In this document: positions 45,459 to 54,125 of the stretch, one piece after another
Position numbering within the stretch: position 1 is the first letter of the stretch
How the letters are laid out: every line of letters begins with the position of its first letter
Assembly: GCF_046244365.1 (NCBI RefSeq)
Contig: NZ_CP176395.1
Coordinates: 7,130,001 to 7,194,000 of the forward strand
Direction: 5' to 3'
From: Paenibacillus_V sp046244365
GTDB lineage: Bacteria; Bacillota; Bacilli; Paenibacillales; NBRC-103111
Length of the DNA: 64,000 bases
Program-made: the position numbers and the translations under genes
The notes under the pieces: generated by a model
The model's input: only the letters and a program-made list of their open reading frames with translations
What the model was told of the DNA's origin: nothing
Database searches by the model: none

Positions 45459-47207
45459 TTACGGCCTCTTCTCGAGGGTTTCCTTGATTACGTTCCAAAT
45501 ATCGGGCGTTTCGAATGTCCGGCTCCAGGAGGCGATGCCGGCAAGATCGTGCTTTTTGACAAGCTCGGCCCTGCTCTTCATGGAAACCGCGTCTTCGATC
45601 CAGATTTTGATCGTTTTGCCGTCTTCTTTATACTCCACGTAATTGTTGCCGGCTTCCTGATCGTACGTCGGCGTAAGATTTTTGTCTTTGATCGTTTTCT
45701 GAATGACGTCCATCCCGACGGCCTTGGAGCTGACCTTCGTTTTGCCGTCCTTCGTTTCCTCGGTCCATACGCGCGAGTAAAAAGGAACGCCTAGCAGCAG
45801 CTTGGATGCGGGGACGTCGTCTTCCTTCATGATTTGCGTAATGCCCTTCTCCACCCAGGACAGCGATGCGACGGGTCCGGCTTTCTGACTGGAAGCCCAG
45901 TGCTCGTCGTACGTCATGACCATCATATAATCGACCACCTCGCCGACGGCGCGCCGGTCCATGAAGAGGGAATACACCTCCGACCCGTCTTTCACCGTTA
46001 CGTCGATCGACACGACCAGCCCCTGCTCGTGCAGGAAAGGCGTCAGTTCGCGTACGAACTGAACGACATTCGCTTTATCCTTCAGATAGACGTTCTCGAA
46101 GTCGATGTTGATGCCGTCGATCTGATACATTTGCGCGAAGCTGACAAGCTGCTTGATCATTTTGATCCGCTTGTCATAAGTGGAGAGCGCCTCGGACGTC
46201 TGCTTCGGCTCGAAGCCGTTCGAGAATAGAGCCCATAGCTGGTAGCCCTGCGCATGCGCCCATTTGACGAAAGCGGCGTCGCCGTTATTTTTCAAGTTGC
46301 CCTCGCCGTCGGCCAGATGGAACCACTGCGGGCTGATGACGTTCAGGCCCGGCATGGCGCCGATTTTGGACGTATCGGGATTTTTGTTGTAAACCTGCTG
46401 CCAAGTCAAATTGATTTTGCCGCCCAGCGGCTTCCATGGCGCCTTCGGTTCCTTCCGTTCTTGGACCGGAATGGTCTCGACGCGATCGAGCGACACTTCG
46501 CTTTTCTTCATGTAGCCGATGTACCCGTTCGCCAGCTGAATCTTATACCAATCCTTCTCGTCCGCAAGCAGCATGACCGCCTCGCCTTGCTTGACGTCGG
46601 CGGCTATCGGCGCTTTGACGGTAGGCTCCGTACGCATCGCGCGCAGCTTATCCGGCTTGTTCGCCGAAGCGGCCGCTTTGCCCCACTGGATAACGTCGCC
46701 CGCTTTGTGAAGAATGACGGCTCCGGTTTCGGCGGACTCCCGAATCTCCAGCTTGTAATAGGTTAATAGAGGATCAACGGGCACATATGTCGTATTATCG
46801 ATCTTCTCTACGGGAAAACGGAGCGTAAACGGCTTCTCGTTGACGAGTCCGGTGAGCTGGCTTGTTTTGAGCCGCACGACCTTGTCCTGCGTCGTGATGA
46901 TAACCGACTGGCTCTGTTCCTCGTAGCGAATGTTAGGATCTATCAAGTCCTTATAGACGTCGATCGGCAGCTTCAACGATTCTTTCTCGCCTGCAGCAGG
47001 CAGCCTCAGCATTTCGCCGCGGTAAAAAACAGGCTTTTTGGAGCCGTCGAAGTCAGGCGTCTGGTGCATCGAATTCGGCCAGTAAAAGTGCCAATATCCG
47101 TAACCGGCACCGCCGATCATGGCAATCAAAAACAGGATGACAAGTAGCGGGACGACCCTTCTCGGCTTGCGGCCGCGAGGCTCGGCATTCGTTGCTGCCG
47201 GTTCCAT
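45459..47207 (-). CDS. Membrane-anchored GH18-family glycosidase with SH3-like domain
   Basis: 582 residues. A signal-anchor helix at about 16-37 places the rest outside the cell. Residues about 55-165 look like a copper-amine-oxidase-N-type or similar small beta domain, then a bacterial SH3 domain (about 190-250; VKQGEAVMLLADEKDWYKI). The GH18 barrel runs from about 262 to the end, with the catalytic motif DGINIDFE near 370 (DxxDxDxE type) and YMMVMTYDEHW near 428. Relatives cut peptidoglycan or chitin-type N-acetylglucosamine bonds, and some act on spore cortex. Cell-wall remodelling is the likely role; substrate not proven. Confidence 0.88.
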   Translation of the reverse strand: MEPAATNAEPRGRKPRRVVPLLVILFLIAMIGGAGYGYWHFYWPNSMHQTPDFDGSKKPVFYRGEMLRLPAAGEKESLKLPIDVYKDLIDPNIRYEEQSQSVIITTQDKVVRLKTSQLTGLVNEKPFTLRFPVEKIDNTTYVPVDPLLTYYKLEIRESAETGAVILHKAGDVIQWGKAAASANKPDKLRAMRTEPTVKAPIAADVKQGEAVMLLADEKDWYKIQLANGYIGYMKKSEVSLDRVETIPVQERKEPKAPWKPLGGKINLTWQQVYNKNPDTSKIGAMPGLNVISPQWFHLADGEGNLKNNGDAAFVKWAHAQGYQLWALFSNGFEPKQTSEALSTYDKRIKMIKQLVSFAQMYQIDGINIDFENVYLKDKANVVQFVRELTPFLHEQGLVVSIDVTVKDGSEVYSLFMDRRAVGEVVDYMMVMTYDEHWASSQKAGPVASLSWVEKGITQIMKEDDVPASKLLLGVPFYSRVWTEETKDGKTKVSSKAVGMDVIQKTIKDKNLTPTYDQEAGNNYVEYKEDGKTIKIWIEDAVSMKSRAELVKKHDLAGIASWSRTFETPDIWNVIKETLEKRP

Positions 47208-47414
47208 AATTCACTTCCTTTATTTGTATTGACGCGCCAAAACGCGCGAATGTTGCGGAATAAGGGAAAATTAGGGCCATATCGACCCTACGGGCATAAA
47301 AAAAGACGCATCGCGCTGCATCGCGCGCCGATACGTCCTATTATACTATATTTTACGACAAATCTCGCAATCTTTTACAATTGTTCGATTATGGAAAGTT
47401 CGTTTGACGTTTGA

Positions 47415-47867
47415 CTAATGCTTAATCGTGCTTGCGCAATCCCGGCAAAGCCCATATACCTCGAGCCGGTGGCCGCGTACGACAAAGCCCGTTTCCTCCG
47501 CCGCTATATGTTCCACATCATGCAGCTTCGGATAGTTAAAGTCGACGATTACGCCGCAGCTTTCGCATTGGGCGTGGTAATGCTCCGACATGTCCGCATC
47601 AAACCGGCTGGAGCTGTCTCCGTAGGTCATTTCACGCACAAGTCCGGATTCGATAAATACCTTCAGGTTGTTGTACACGGTCGCTACGCTCATGCTAGGG
47701 AAACGACCTTCCAATGCCCGATAAATCTCGTCGGCTGTCGGATGCGAAGTCGTATCCAACAAATAGGAAAGTATGGCATGCCGCTGCGGAGTCATTCGCA
47801 CTCCCGTCGACTTCAGCTTATCCAGCGCTTGTTCAAACCGGGCTCCCAAAGTTATCACCACCATCAT
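47415..47867 (-). CDS. perR: Peroxide-responsive Fur-family repressor PerR
   Basis: 150 residues. DNA-binding: RMTPQRHAILSYL near 24 and SMSVATVYNNLKVF near 58. The structural zinc site is CESC near 99 and CRDC near 139. Sensor-site ligands for Fe or Mn typical of PerR are present (His in TSHPTADEIY, Asp in SSRFDADMSEHYH, Asp in IVDFNYP). Iron-catalysed histidine oxidation by peroxide inactivates the family repressor. Upstream lies a consensus promoter overlapped by an ACAATGAGAATAA half-site, fitting autoregulation. The exact start (ATG at 47867 or the next ATG/GTG) is uncertain. Confidence 0.95.
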   Translation of the reverse strand: MMVVITLGARFEQALDKLKSTGVRMTPQRHAILSYLLDTTSHPTADEIYRALEGRFPSMSVATVYNNLKVFIESGLVREMTYGDSSSRFDADMSEHYHAQCESCGVIVDFNYPKLHDVEHIAAEETGFVVRGHRLEVYGLCRDCASTIKH

Positions 47868-47907
47868 TCTTATGCTCGCCTATTCGGCGTACTTGCGAGT
47901 TATTCTC

Positions 47908-47937
47908 ATTGTACGTTTGAAATGTTCGTTTTGTCAA
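47908..47937 (-). promoter_or_regulatory. Promoter of perR with possible Per box
   Basis: Minus strand -35 TTGACA (47937-47932), 18-base spacer, -10 TACAAT (47913-47908), the -10 merging into ATGAGAATAA, a Fur/PerR-box-like half. Confidence 0.65.
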
Positions 47938-48036
47938 TGAAACATCCCCCCATAACGCGAAGCCGGCTGCAGCGTAAGAAGAGAGTCGCTCTGTCAAACC
48001 TCCGGAAATGACGCTTTCCGCCGCCAGGCAGACCGC

Positions 48037-48075
48037 TCAAGGCTCCCATCTTATTCCTATTCGGGAGCCTTGAAA
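48037..48075 (-). terminator. Hairpin after the DUF4097-type gene
   Basis: An 11-bp stem (TCAAGGCTCCC/GGGAGCCTTGA) 20 bases past the stop, without a clear U-run. Confidence 0.6.
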
Positions 48076-48094
48076 CGATGCCAGGAAATCGGGA

Positions 48095-49261
48095 TCAATC
48101 GATTTTGTTCACCGCGATGTGTCCGTTGCTCGAACGGATCAGCAGCTTGAATTGGCCCGATCCGATTTTGCCTTCGATGCTGTTCTTATCCTTGGTCAGC
48201 GGCAGATCCGAATCGATGGAGCTGTTCGTCGTAGCGCCGTCGACCGTGAAGCTTCCTGATGACGGAACTTTAACCTCCACCTTCGAATTCGTCGTACGCA
48301 GCTCCCAATTGCCGCCCATCGTACCGCTCTTCGCCTCGATTTTGCCGTTCGTCGTGACGGCGGTAACTTGATCGCTCGCTTCATCGAGCTGAATTTTGGC
48401 ATTCGTCGTTTCCGCCTTCAACTTTCCTTCGATTCGGCTGATATCCATGGAGCCGTTCGTAGATACAAGCTGCGTGTCTCCCTTGATGTTGGCGGCGTTA
48501 ACGGAACCGTTCGTCGTCCGCGCCTCCGTGCTGCCGACAATGTCGGTGAGCGTGAGCGTGCCGTTCGTCGTTTGCAGCTTCAGCTTGCTTAGGGCCGTAA
48601 GGCGGCTCGCTTCGAGCCTGCCGTTGCGCGTCTCCACATCGTAATCGTATTTGCCGGTCTCCGGCACCGTTACGACAAGCTCCATTTTCGGCGTTCTTCT
48701 GACGCCCAGCTTGCCGCTGTAGGATTCGCCTTTTGCTTCTATGGAAAGCTTACTGCCTTCCTTGAATTCGATCTTCGAATTGTCGGCGATGCGTTCCGCT
48801 TCCGCGGTGTCAGACAGGTCGACCCAAACCGTCGTTTCTACTTGAATCTTGTCTACCGCGCCCGTCTTGATCACGATAGGACCGTTCGCATTATCGAGCT
48901 CGATCTGTTCCGTACCGGAGGCGATCGGGATGCTCGTCACGCCCTTCTCGAACTTTTGTCCGCCGTTCGAAATCACGTTGAACCAATCGAATGAAAATTT
49001 GCCGACCTGCGTCGTGCCGATGACAATGGCGGAAATAATGACGGCGATCAGCACGCCGCCCAGATCCAGCTTGAGCTGACGCTCCCCCTTATGATAAATA
49101 AAGCTGAACAGCATATACTCGACGCCAAGCGCGATAAGCACAGCCGGCCACCAACCGACGACTTTCCCGAGCAGCGAGCTGCCCGTCGTCTGGTCGATCA
49201 GCAGAAGCACGCCTACCAGCACCATCAGCGCCGCAGCCGTATATCTCCCTACTTTCAACAT
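48095..49261 (-). CDS. DUF4097-family protein with LiaF-like membrane N-terminus
   Basis: 388 residues. Two or three membrane helices at the N-terminus (about 8-75) resemble the LiaI/LiaF membrane region. The rest is a long repetitive beta-strand domain (DUF4097): repeated TNG/TNS motifs such as TTNGTLTLTD, RTTNGSVNAAN and VSTNGSMDIS recur every 18-25 residues, forming a beta-helix-like fold. These proteins often end ECF-sigma or LiaRS-type envelope-stress operons. An upstream ATG at 49267 is possible, but AGGAGA has proper spacing only to 49261. Last gene of the four-gene operon. Confidence 0.85.
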   Translation of the reverse strand: MLKVGRYTAAALMVLVGVLLLIDQTTGSSLLGKVVGWWPAVLIALGVEYMLFSFIYHKGERQLKLDLGGVLIAVIISAIVIGTTQVGKFSFDWFNVISNGGQKFEKGVTSIPIASGTEQIELDNANGPIVIKTGAVDKIQVETTVWVDLSDTAEAERIADNSKIEFKEGSKLSIEAKGESYSGKLGVRRTPKMELVVTVPETGKYDYDVETRNGRLEASRLTALSKLKLQTTNGTLTLTDIVGSTEARTTNGSVNAANIKGDTQLVSTNGSMDISRIEGKLKAETTNAKIQLDEASDQVTAVTTNGKIEAKSGTMGGNWELRTTNSKVEVKVPSSGSFTVDGATTNSSIDSDLPLTKDKNSIEGKIGSGQFKLLIRSSNGHIAVNKID

Positions 49262-49278
49262 AGCCATTCTCCTAACCG

Positions 49279-49896
49279 TTATTTTTTGCGCGATTCCATG
49301 ACGAACAGAACGATGCCCGCTCCGATCAAAATGGCAGCCCCTATATAAGAACCGTTCATCCGGAACAGCTCGCTGAACCAAGCGGGTCTGTTAAACAGCA
49401 GGAAGAAAACGACTCCCGCTCCGATCAGCACAAGGCCGAGACGATTCGGACGATCCGCGCCATTTAAAGGATCCGTCCCCCACGCTTCCGGCGGAAGCTC
49501 GCCCGACTGCACCATTCTCGCACGCGCATTCACCTTATCCGCAAGCTGCAGCGCATCGAAAACGTTGTAAAAATAGACGACCGGCAGAAGACAACTGATC
49601 AGCACGACAAGCGGGATGAAATTATCCCCCTCCATGCTGATGACTACCGTCGGGATCGCCGCGACGTTCAGAATGAACAGCAGCATGACGACAAGCCCCT
49701 TTTGCATGAGACCCAAATAGAAATGGCCGATGCCTGGGAACAGAAAGGCGAACAATCCCGTGAGCGCCTTGCTTTTGCGCGGCGGCGCAACGAACGGAAC
49801 ATTCGGATAAGGCGGCATAGGGAACTGCTTCATGCGTTCCTCTAAGAAATCGTCCTTCTTCTTGGTCTCGCTCTGAAAATCATGGTTTCCTTCCAT
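49279..49896 (-). CDS. Membrane protein with LiaI/LiaF-like helices
   Basis: 205 residues. A proline-rich cytoplasmic N-terminus (about 1-45) is followed by a TM2-like hairpin (ALTGLFAFLFPGIGHFYLGL near 44-63) and five or so helices in all. The two C-terminal helices (LGLVLIGAGVVFFLLF, YIGAAILIGAGIVLFVM) are the LiaI/LiaF-like pair. The start at 49896 has GGAGGA 7 bases upstream; an ATG at 49911 lies inside that site. It lies between the anti-sigma gene and the DUF4097 gene and is probably part of the same envelope-stress module. Confidence 0.8.
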   Translation of the reverse strand: MEGNHDFQSETKKKDDFLEERMKQFPMPPYPNVPFVAPPRKSKALTGLFAFLFPGIGHFYLGLMQKGLVVMLLFILNVAAIPTVVISMEGDNFIPLVVLISCLLPVVYFYNVFDALQLADKVNARARMVQSGELPPEAWGTDPLNGADRPNRLGLVLIGAGVVFFLLFNRPAWFSELFRMNGSYIGAAILIGAGIVLFVMESRKK

Positions 49897-49922
49897 TGCA
49901 CATTCCTCCATCTATTGGCGCA

Positions 49923-50399
49923 TTAATGACGCATTTGAACGGTCACTTTGTCTACAAATCCAATCACGATTTCAACCTTCCCCCGCAATCCGCTCTCGAG
50001 AAGACCGGTGTCCAGGGTGACGATCTGCTGTAAAATACCCAAATGAATGAACAAATAGGTCGCGGCGGCCGCAGCGAATAAATTCGTCAGCTCGGGACGC
50101 CAGTAGCGAATGGGAACAGACGTTCTCTTTCGACTTGCGACACTTTGCTCTTGCCTCCCTTGCTCTTCCCGGAGCCGTTCCGAGGCCAAAGCCGCCATGA
50201 CGTTATCCGTAAATGCCGGCGACGGCAGCTCATCCTCCATCTCTTCTAGCCGCTTATCCAGCTCCAGGTAACCATCCGCAATCCGTCTGCACGGCTCGCA
50301 GGTTTCCACATGCTTGCGGACTCTGTGCCGCTGAACCTCGTCGCAGCTACGGTTTGCGAACTGCTGAAGCTCGCGCTCGCTCGGGTGCTTCCGATTCAT
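49923..50399 (-). CDS. Anti-sigma factor with zinc-finger (zf-HC2) domain
   Basis: 158 residues. The zinc-binding anti-sigma domain is visible as HRVRKHVETCEPCRRI near 25-40 (H-x3-C-x2-C type). A single transmembrane helix lies near 105-125 with a short outside tail. It overlaps the sigma-factor gene by 53 bases, the common coupling that keeps the pair stoichiometric. It should hold the ECF sigma factor inactive at the membrane until a signal releases it. Confidence 0.88.
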   Translation of the reverse strand: MNRKHPSERELQQFANRSCDEVQRHRVRKHVETCEPCRRIADGYLELDKRLEEMEDELPSPAFTDNVMAALASERLREEQGRQEQSVASRKRTSVPIRYWRPELTNLFAAAAATYLFIHLGILQQIVTLDTGLLESGLRGKVEIVIGFVDKVTVQMRH

Positions 50400-50952
50400 G
50401 CCCGTTCACCTCGATCCATTTTTGCTTTAGCATCGTTTTGCCCCGGTACAGGCGGGTTTCCACCGTTTTGACCGGGATCTGCATAATGTCGGCGATTTCC
50501 TGGTACGACAGCTGCTTATAATGATACAGGTGCATGATGATCCGGTACTTGTCGGGAAGCGAGGCGAGAAGCGCCTGCATGTCATCCTGCTCTTCTTGCC
50601 GGACGACCTGCTGCTCGGGTTCCGCGGAGCGGTCGCCGAACCAGTTGCGTACCCGGTCCAGCACCGCCTCCAGCGGCTTTCGCCGCTGCGACCGACGGTA
50701 GTCCTGCACGAGATTGACGGTCAGCCGGTACAACCATGTCGTAAACTTCGCTTCCCCGCGATAATGGAGAAGCGTCCGGTACAGCTTCAAGAACACTTCC
50801 TGCGACAAATCCTCCGCAGTCTCGCGCTGGTCCACCATGCGCAGGATAAGCGTAAACACATACGATCGATGCCGGTCGACGAGTACCCGGTAAGCGTCTT
50901 GACGGCCTTGACGAACCGCTTCCGCCAGTTCTTCATCCGTCAAATGATCCAT
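50347..50952 (-). CDS. ECF-family RNA polymerase sigma factor
   Basis: 201 residues. Sigma-2 domain: YRVLVDRHRSYVFTLILRMV near 20 and DLSQEVFLKLYRTL near 48 (the -10-binding helix). Sigma-4 domain: LLASLPDKYRIIMHLYHYKQ near 130 and YQEIADIMQIPVKTVETRLY near 152, with the basic tail KPs. A long linker (about 85-125) is Arg-rich. It is upstream of and overlaps its anti-sigma gene. The upstream in-frame ATG at 51027 overlaps the NUDIX gene and has no ribosome-binding site, so 50952 is preferred. Confidence 0.92.
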   Translation of the reverse strand: MDHLTDEELAEAVRQGRQDAYRVLVDRHRSYVFTLILRMVDQRETAEDLSQEVFLKLYRTLLHYRGEAKFTTWLYRLTVNLVQDYRRSQRRKPLEAVLDRVRNWFGDRSAEPEQQVVRQEEQDDMQALLASLPDKYRIIMHLYHYKQLSYQEIADIMQIPVKTVETRLYRGKTMLKQKWIEVNGHESEAPERARASAVRKP

Positions 50953-51011
50953 CGTTTCACCGTCCCGTCTCCCCCGAGTATTGATTTTTTTGTCGTATAC
51001 CTGATTAGACG

Positions 51012-51446
51012 TTATTTTCTCAAGCAACCCTTCAAATCATTTCGATATTTTTTGAAAAAATATCGCTCCAGCTTGTCCAGCAGCGGTCCGTCGATCGGGA
51101 GCCAAGCCACCTCCTGCAAAAACTTGACGTCCCAATCCGCATGCTCCGGATCGTAACCTAGCGTTAACGTCCCCCCCACCGCTTCTACGACGAAGGTCAC
51201 CGTTCCTGCATATCCTTGACTGACGCCGGCAAAATGCTGCTCGCCCAAATGAGCCGCGATGCGCACGGTCAGCCCCGTTTCCTCCTGCAGCTCGCGGACA
51301 ACCGCTTGCTCCGGCTGCTCGCCCTGTTCGATCCCGCCTCCGGGCAAGCACCAATACTGCTCGCCGATCGTCGTATCGAAGTGGCGCACCATGAGCAGGC
51401 GCCCCCGCTCGATGAGAATGGCCTGCGCACGTTTTTTTATGATCAT
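51012..51446 (-). CDS. NUDIX hydrolase
   Basis: 144 residues. The complete Nudix box lies at about 38-60, GGGIEQGEQPEQAVVRELQ followed by EETGL, matching GX5EX7REUXEEXGU. Members cleave nucleoside diphosphates linked to another moiety; specificity is not predictable here. It is followed by the sigma-factor gene on the same strand and may be read into it, but functional linkage is uncertain. Confidence 0.92.
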   Translation of the reverse strand: MIIKKRAQAILIERGRLLMVRHFDTTIGEQYWCLPGGGIEQGEQPEQAVVRELQEETGLTVRIAAHLGEQHFAGVSQGYAGTVTFVVEAVGGTLTLGYDPEHADWDVKFLQEVAWLPIDGPLLDKLERYFFKKYRNDLKGCLRK

Positions 51447-51540
51447 CCCGAGAATCCTCCTTTCCGCGCTATTGAAAAGCCTCCTCTTCGCTATCGCAAA
51501 GAGAAGGCTCCGGTTAAACGTATGATACCCCGGCTTAAGG

Positions 51541-52233
51541 CTACTCTACCGAAACGCCGGTAATGCCGTTCAGCCGTTCAATTCCTTCGATAAGCGGAAC
51601 CAGCACGCTCGGCTTCGGAATTTTAACCGAGAGCGTGACGTAAACGAGATTGCTGCCGTCTTCCTTCTGCTCTTCCTCCATCGACAGCTTGCGGACATCG
51701 ACGCCTTTCTCCTCCAGCAAGCCGGAAATGCGCCCTAGCGTCCCCGCCTGATTGGCCGTACGGATTTTAATGGCGTACACCCGCTTGTCTCGGAAATACT
51801 TTTTCTCGACGATGTTAAGCACATATAAGCTGAGCAGCACCATGAACGTCGATAAGATGGCGGCGTAGTAAAAGCCCGCTCCGACCGACAAGCCGATTGC
51901 CGCAACGACCAGCAGGGTAGCCGAGGTCGTCAGGCCGGTCACCGTCAGGCCGTTCCGCAAAATGGTTCCCGCGCCCAAGAAGCCGATTCCAGGGAGAACT
52001 TGCGCTGCGAGCCGCGCCGGGTCCATCCGCACGTTGTATTCGTCGACGAATGCAGAAAAGCCGTACATCGACAGCAGCATGATCAGCGTCGATCCTAGAC
52101 AAACCAAAATATTCGTTCGAAATCCCGCCGCATGGCTGTGACGTTCCCGTTCGAAGCCGATCAAGCCGCCCAGCAGCAAGGCTAGCGCCAGCCGCAGCGT
52201 TAAATGCAGCGGATCGATTTCCCAAGGGCTCAT
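51541..52233 (-). CDS. MgtC/SapB-family membrane protein
   Basis: 230 residues. Four or five N-terminal helices carry the MgtC signature LGGLIGFERERHSHAAGFRT (residues about 21-40) and LPGIGFLGAGTILRNG near 85. A soluble C-terminal ACT-like domain (about 150-230) follows. MgtC proteins inhibit the F-type ATP synthase and aid growth at low magnesium in pathogens; the soil relatives' role is less clear. It appears monocistronic. Confidence 0.92.
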   Translation of the reverse strand: MSPWEIDPLHLTLRLALALLLGGLIGFERERHSHAAGFRTNILVCLGSTLIMLLSMYGFSAFVDEYNVRMDPARLAAQVLPGIGFLGAGTILRNGLTVTGLTTSATLLVVAAIGLSVGAGFYYAAILSTFMVLLSLYVLNIVEKKYFRDKRVYAIKIRTANQAGTLGRISGLLEEKGVDVRKLSMEEEQKEDGSNLVYVTLSVKIPKPSVLVPLIEGIERLNGITGVSVE

Positions 52234-52359
52234 GCTTGTTCCCCCTTTTACTCCACCCTTTGCGCATCTTTTTGGAAAGGAATGATAGCGTTATCTTATA
52301 AATGATCTTATTGTAGCACGATTTTCCAGAGGGTCAATACTTAATCCCCGCCCGGCTTA

Positions 52360-53940
52360 CTACTGGATAAACGCGTTGTCCTTAAACAACCCGTTGTACT
52401 TAACGTTGCCGCGTTCGTCGTATACGGTTCCTTGACCGTCAGGCTTGCCGTCGCGCAGCGTACCGACGTAACGCGAGCCGCTGTCGTAATATAGCGTGCC
52501 TTGACCTTCTACCTTGCCGTCCCTGAACGCGCCTTCGTAAACGAGCTTGCCGGCTTGGTAATACCGGCCGAATCCTTCGAACTTCCCTTGCCGCAAGTCT
52601 CCGACGTACTTCCAGTCCTTCCCGTAATAAATACCCGGATACGGTTCGTTTGCGGCGGCTTTCCGCTTCCAATCGTCGGCCCACCGGTCCTCGAGCTCCT
52701 TGAGCGTATGATTCGTAATCAAACGAAGCTGCTCCCCGAAAATCCCGTGCGTATAAAACACGGAGGCGATCGCAGGCTCCCCGTACCGTTCGGCCAAATA
52801 GGCGTAAATCGACTGGGAAAGCGCATAGCCGAGCTCGACATCGCTCCATTTGTCCGCCGATTGGGACAGCTCGTCCCATGTCATCAGTTTGCCGGCAGCG
52901 AGCGCCTCGTAAATTTCCTTCTCGCGCATCGCCGCGTAGAACGGAGCATCCAGCTCGTGATAGGTAGCCGCCCCTTCCATAAACCAGTACGGATACGTTT
53001 TGTCCTTGGACGCGTCCGACGACAGCGTAACGGCGTGAACCGTTTCATGCAGCGCCGTCAAAAGCAGCCGCTCCATCGACGCCTCATCCTGCTTGATCAG
53101 CATCGTTCGCTTCTGCACGTTCCATTCTCCTTCGGACCAAGCAAGCGTGACGGCCTTCTCATAGTCTTCCTTGCCGAGGAAGACCAGAGGAATTTTGTAG
53201 GAAAGCTTACGATCGAGCGATTCCGTCACCTGACGATAAATCGCATCCAAATGCTGCGCGATCGCAAACACGCTTTCCTCCTGTGCGGCGTAATACACCT
53301 CATAGTTCGCTGTGGAAAAGGTTTTCCATTCCCGTGCAGTCATTGCATCTAGAGGCAATGGACCGGCTTTGGCCGAATGCCACGTCTGCCGCTGCCCGGA
53401 TGGCGGCTCGGCCGCAGGCGAAACAACTATTTCCTTGACGTCGAGCGGCTTGCGCGGCTTCGGCTTGGCTATGGAAGGCCCGGTCGCAATCGCAACGGTT
53501 CGCGTGGCGTTGTCCCAGGTCACGGCCGCGCCGAGAGACTCGCCGATAAAACGCGCCGGCACCATCGTGCTGTCCTGCAAAATGACCGGCGCTTGGGCAA
53601 GCGCGACCGGCTCCCCGCTGATGAATGCTACCGGAAAGCCTATCGTCAGCTTGATTTGCGTATACGTCTTAAGCGCCGTAACGGTGCGGGTTTCGTTATC
53701 CCAGTCGATTTTAGCTCCCAACGCTTCAAAAATGCCGCGCATCGGCACCATCGTCGTTCCTTCGACAATAACGGCCGGTTGATCGAATGTTTGCCGCTTG
53801 CCGTCGATCGTAATCGTAACAGCCGTATCTTCCGGTGCCGACTTCGCTTCTTCAGCCAGAACACCCGGCGTGCCGCTCCAAAACGGAAGGCATATCGCGA
53901 ACAAAACTGCCGCGCTCCATTTCATGAAACGACTCTTCAA
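52360..53940 (-). CDS. Secreted multidomain protein: copper-amine-oxidase-N repeats, HEXXH peptidase-like domain, MORN repeats
   Basis: 526 residues. Signal peptide about 1-29 (cleavage near VLAEEA). Residues about 42-150 hold a copper-amine-oxidase-N-like stalk domain (VPMRGIFEALGAKIDWD and VPARFIGESLGAAVTWD). Residues about 200-420 are a gluzincin-like peptidase domain with HETVH near 305 and the downstream Glu in FMEGAATYHE near 327, the peptidase-MA pattern. The C-terminal 80 residues carry about four MORN repeats (YVGDLRQGKFEGFGRYYQ, YEGAFRDGKVEGQGTLYY, YVGTLRDGKPDGQGTVYD). The combination of an extracellular metallopeptidase and MORN repeats is uncommon. Substrate unknown. Confidence 0.85.
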   Translation of the reverse strand: MKSRFMKWSAAVLFAICLPFWSGTPGVLAEEAKSAPEDTAVTITIDGKRQTFDQPAVIVEGTTMVPMRGIFEALGAKIDWDNETRTVTALKTYTQIKLTIGFPVAFISGEPVALAQAPVILQDSTMVPARFIGESLGAAVTWDNATRTVAIATGPSIAKPKPRKPLDVKEIVVSPAAEPPSGQRQTWHSAKAGPLPLDAMTAREWKTFSTANYEVYYAAQEESVFAIAQHLDAIYRQVTESLDRKLSYKIPLVFLGKEDYEKAVTLAWSEGEWNVQKRTMLIKQDEASMERLLLTALHETVHAVTLSSDASKDKTYPYWFMEGAATYHELDAPFYAAMREKEIYEALAAGKLMTWDELSQSADKWSDVELGYALSQSIYAYLAERYGEPAIASVFYTHGIFGEQLRLITNHTLKELEDRWADDWKRKAAANEPYPGIYYGKDWKYVGDLRQGKFEGFGRYYQAGKLVYEGAFRDGKVEGQGTLYYDSGSRYVGTLRDGKPDGQGTVYDERGNVKYNGLFKDNAFIQ

Positions 53941-54018
53941 GTTATTCCCACCCTCTCCGCGTATTGCCGTAGACGATTCGCCACACGGAGGGGAAATTCC
54001 TTCTATTTGTTAAAAATG

Positions 54019-54043
54019 AAAAAACCGGCAATCGCCGGTTTTT
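54019..54043. terminator. Intrinsic terminator after gatCAB (bidirectional)
   Basis: AAAAACCGGC pairs with GCCGGTTTTT around a 4-base loop, about 85 bases past gatB. Confidence 0.85.
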
Positions 54044-54097
54044 CATTCGCATATCGGAAAGTAAATCCGCGGGTGCCGCTCTCCGCCTACGGTAAAC

Positions 54098-54119
54098 GCC
54101 GGCGTCAAAAGACGCCGGC
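54098..54119 (-). terminator. Second hairpin just after gatB
   Basis: GCCGGCGT/ACGCCGGC with a 6-base loop, 7 bases past the stop; no U-run. It may protect the mRNA end or act in tandem with the next hairpin. Confidence 0.55.
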
Positions 54120-54125
54120 AGTCGT

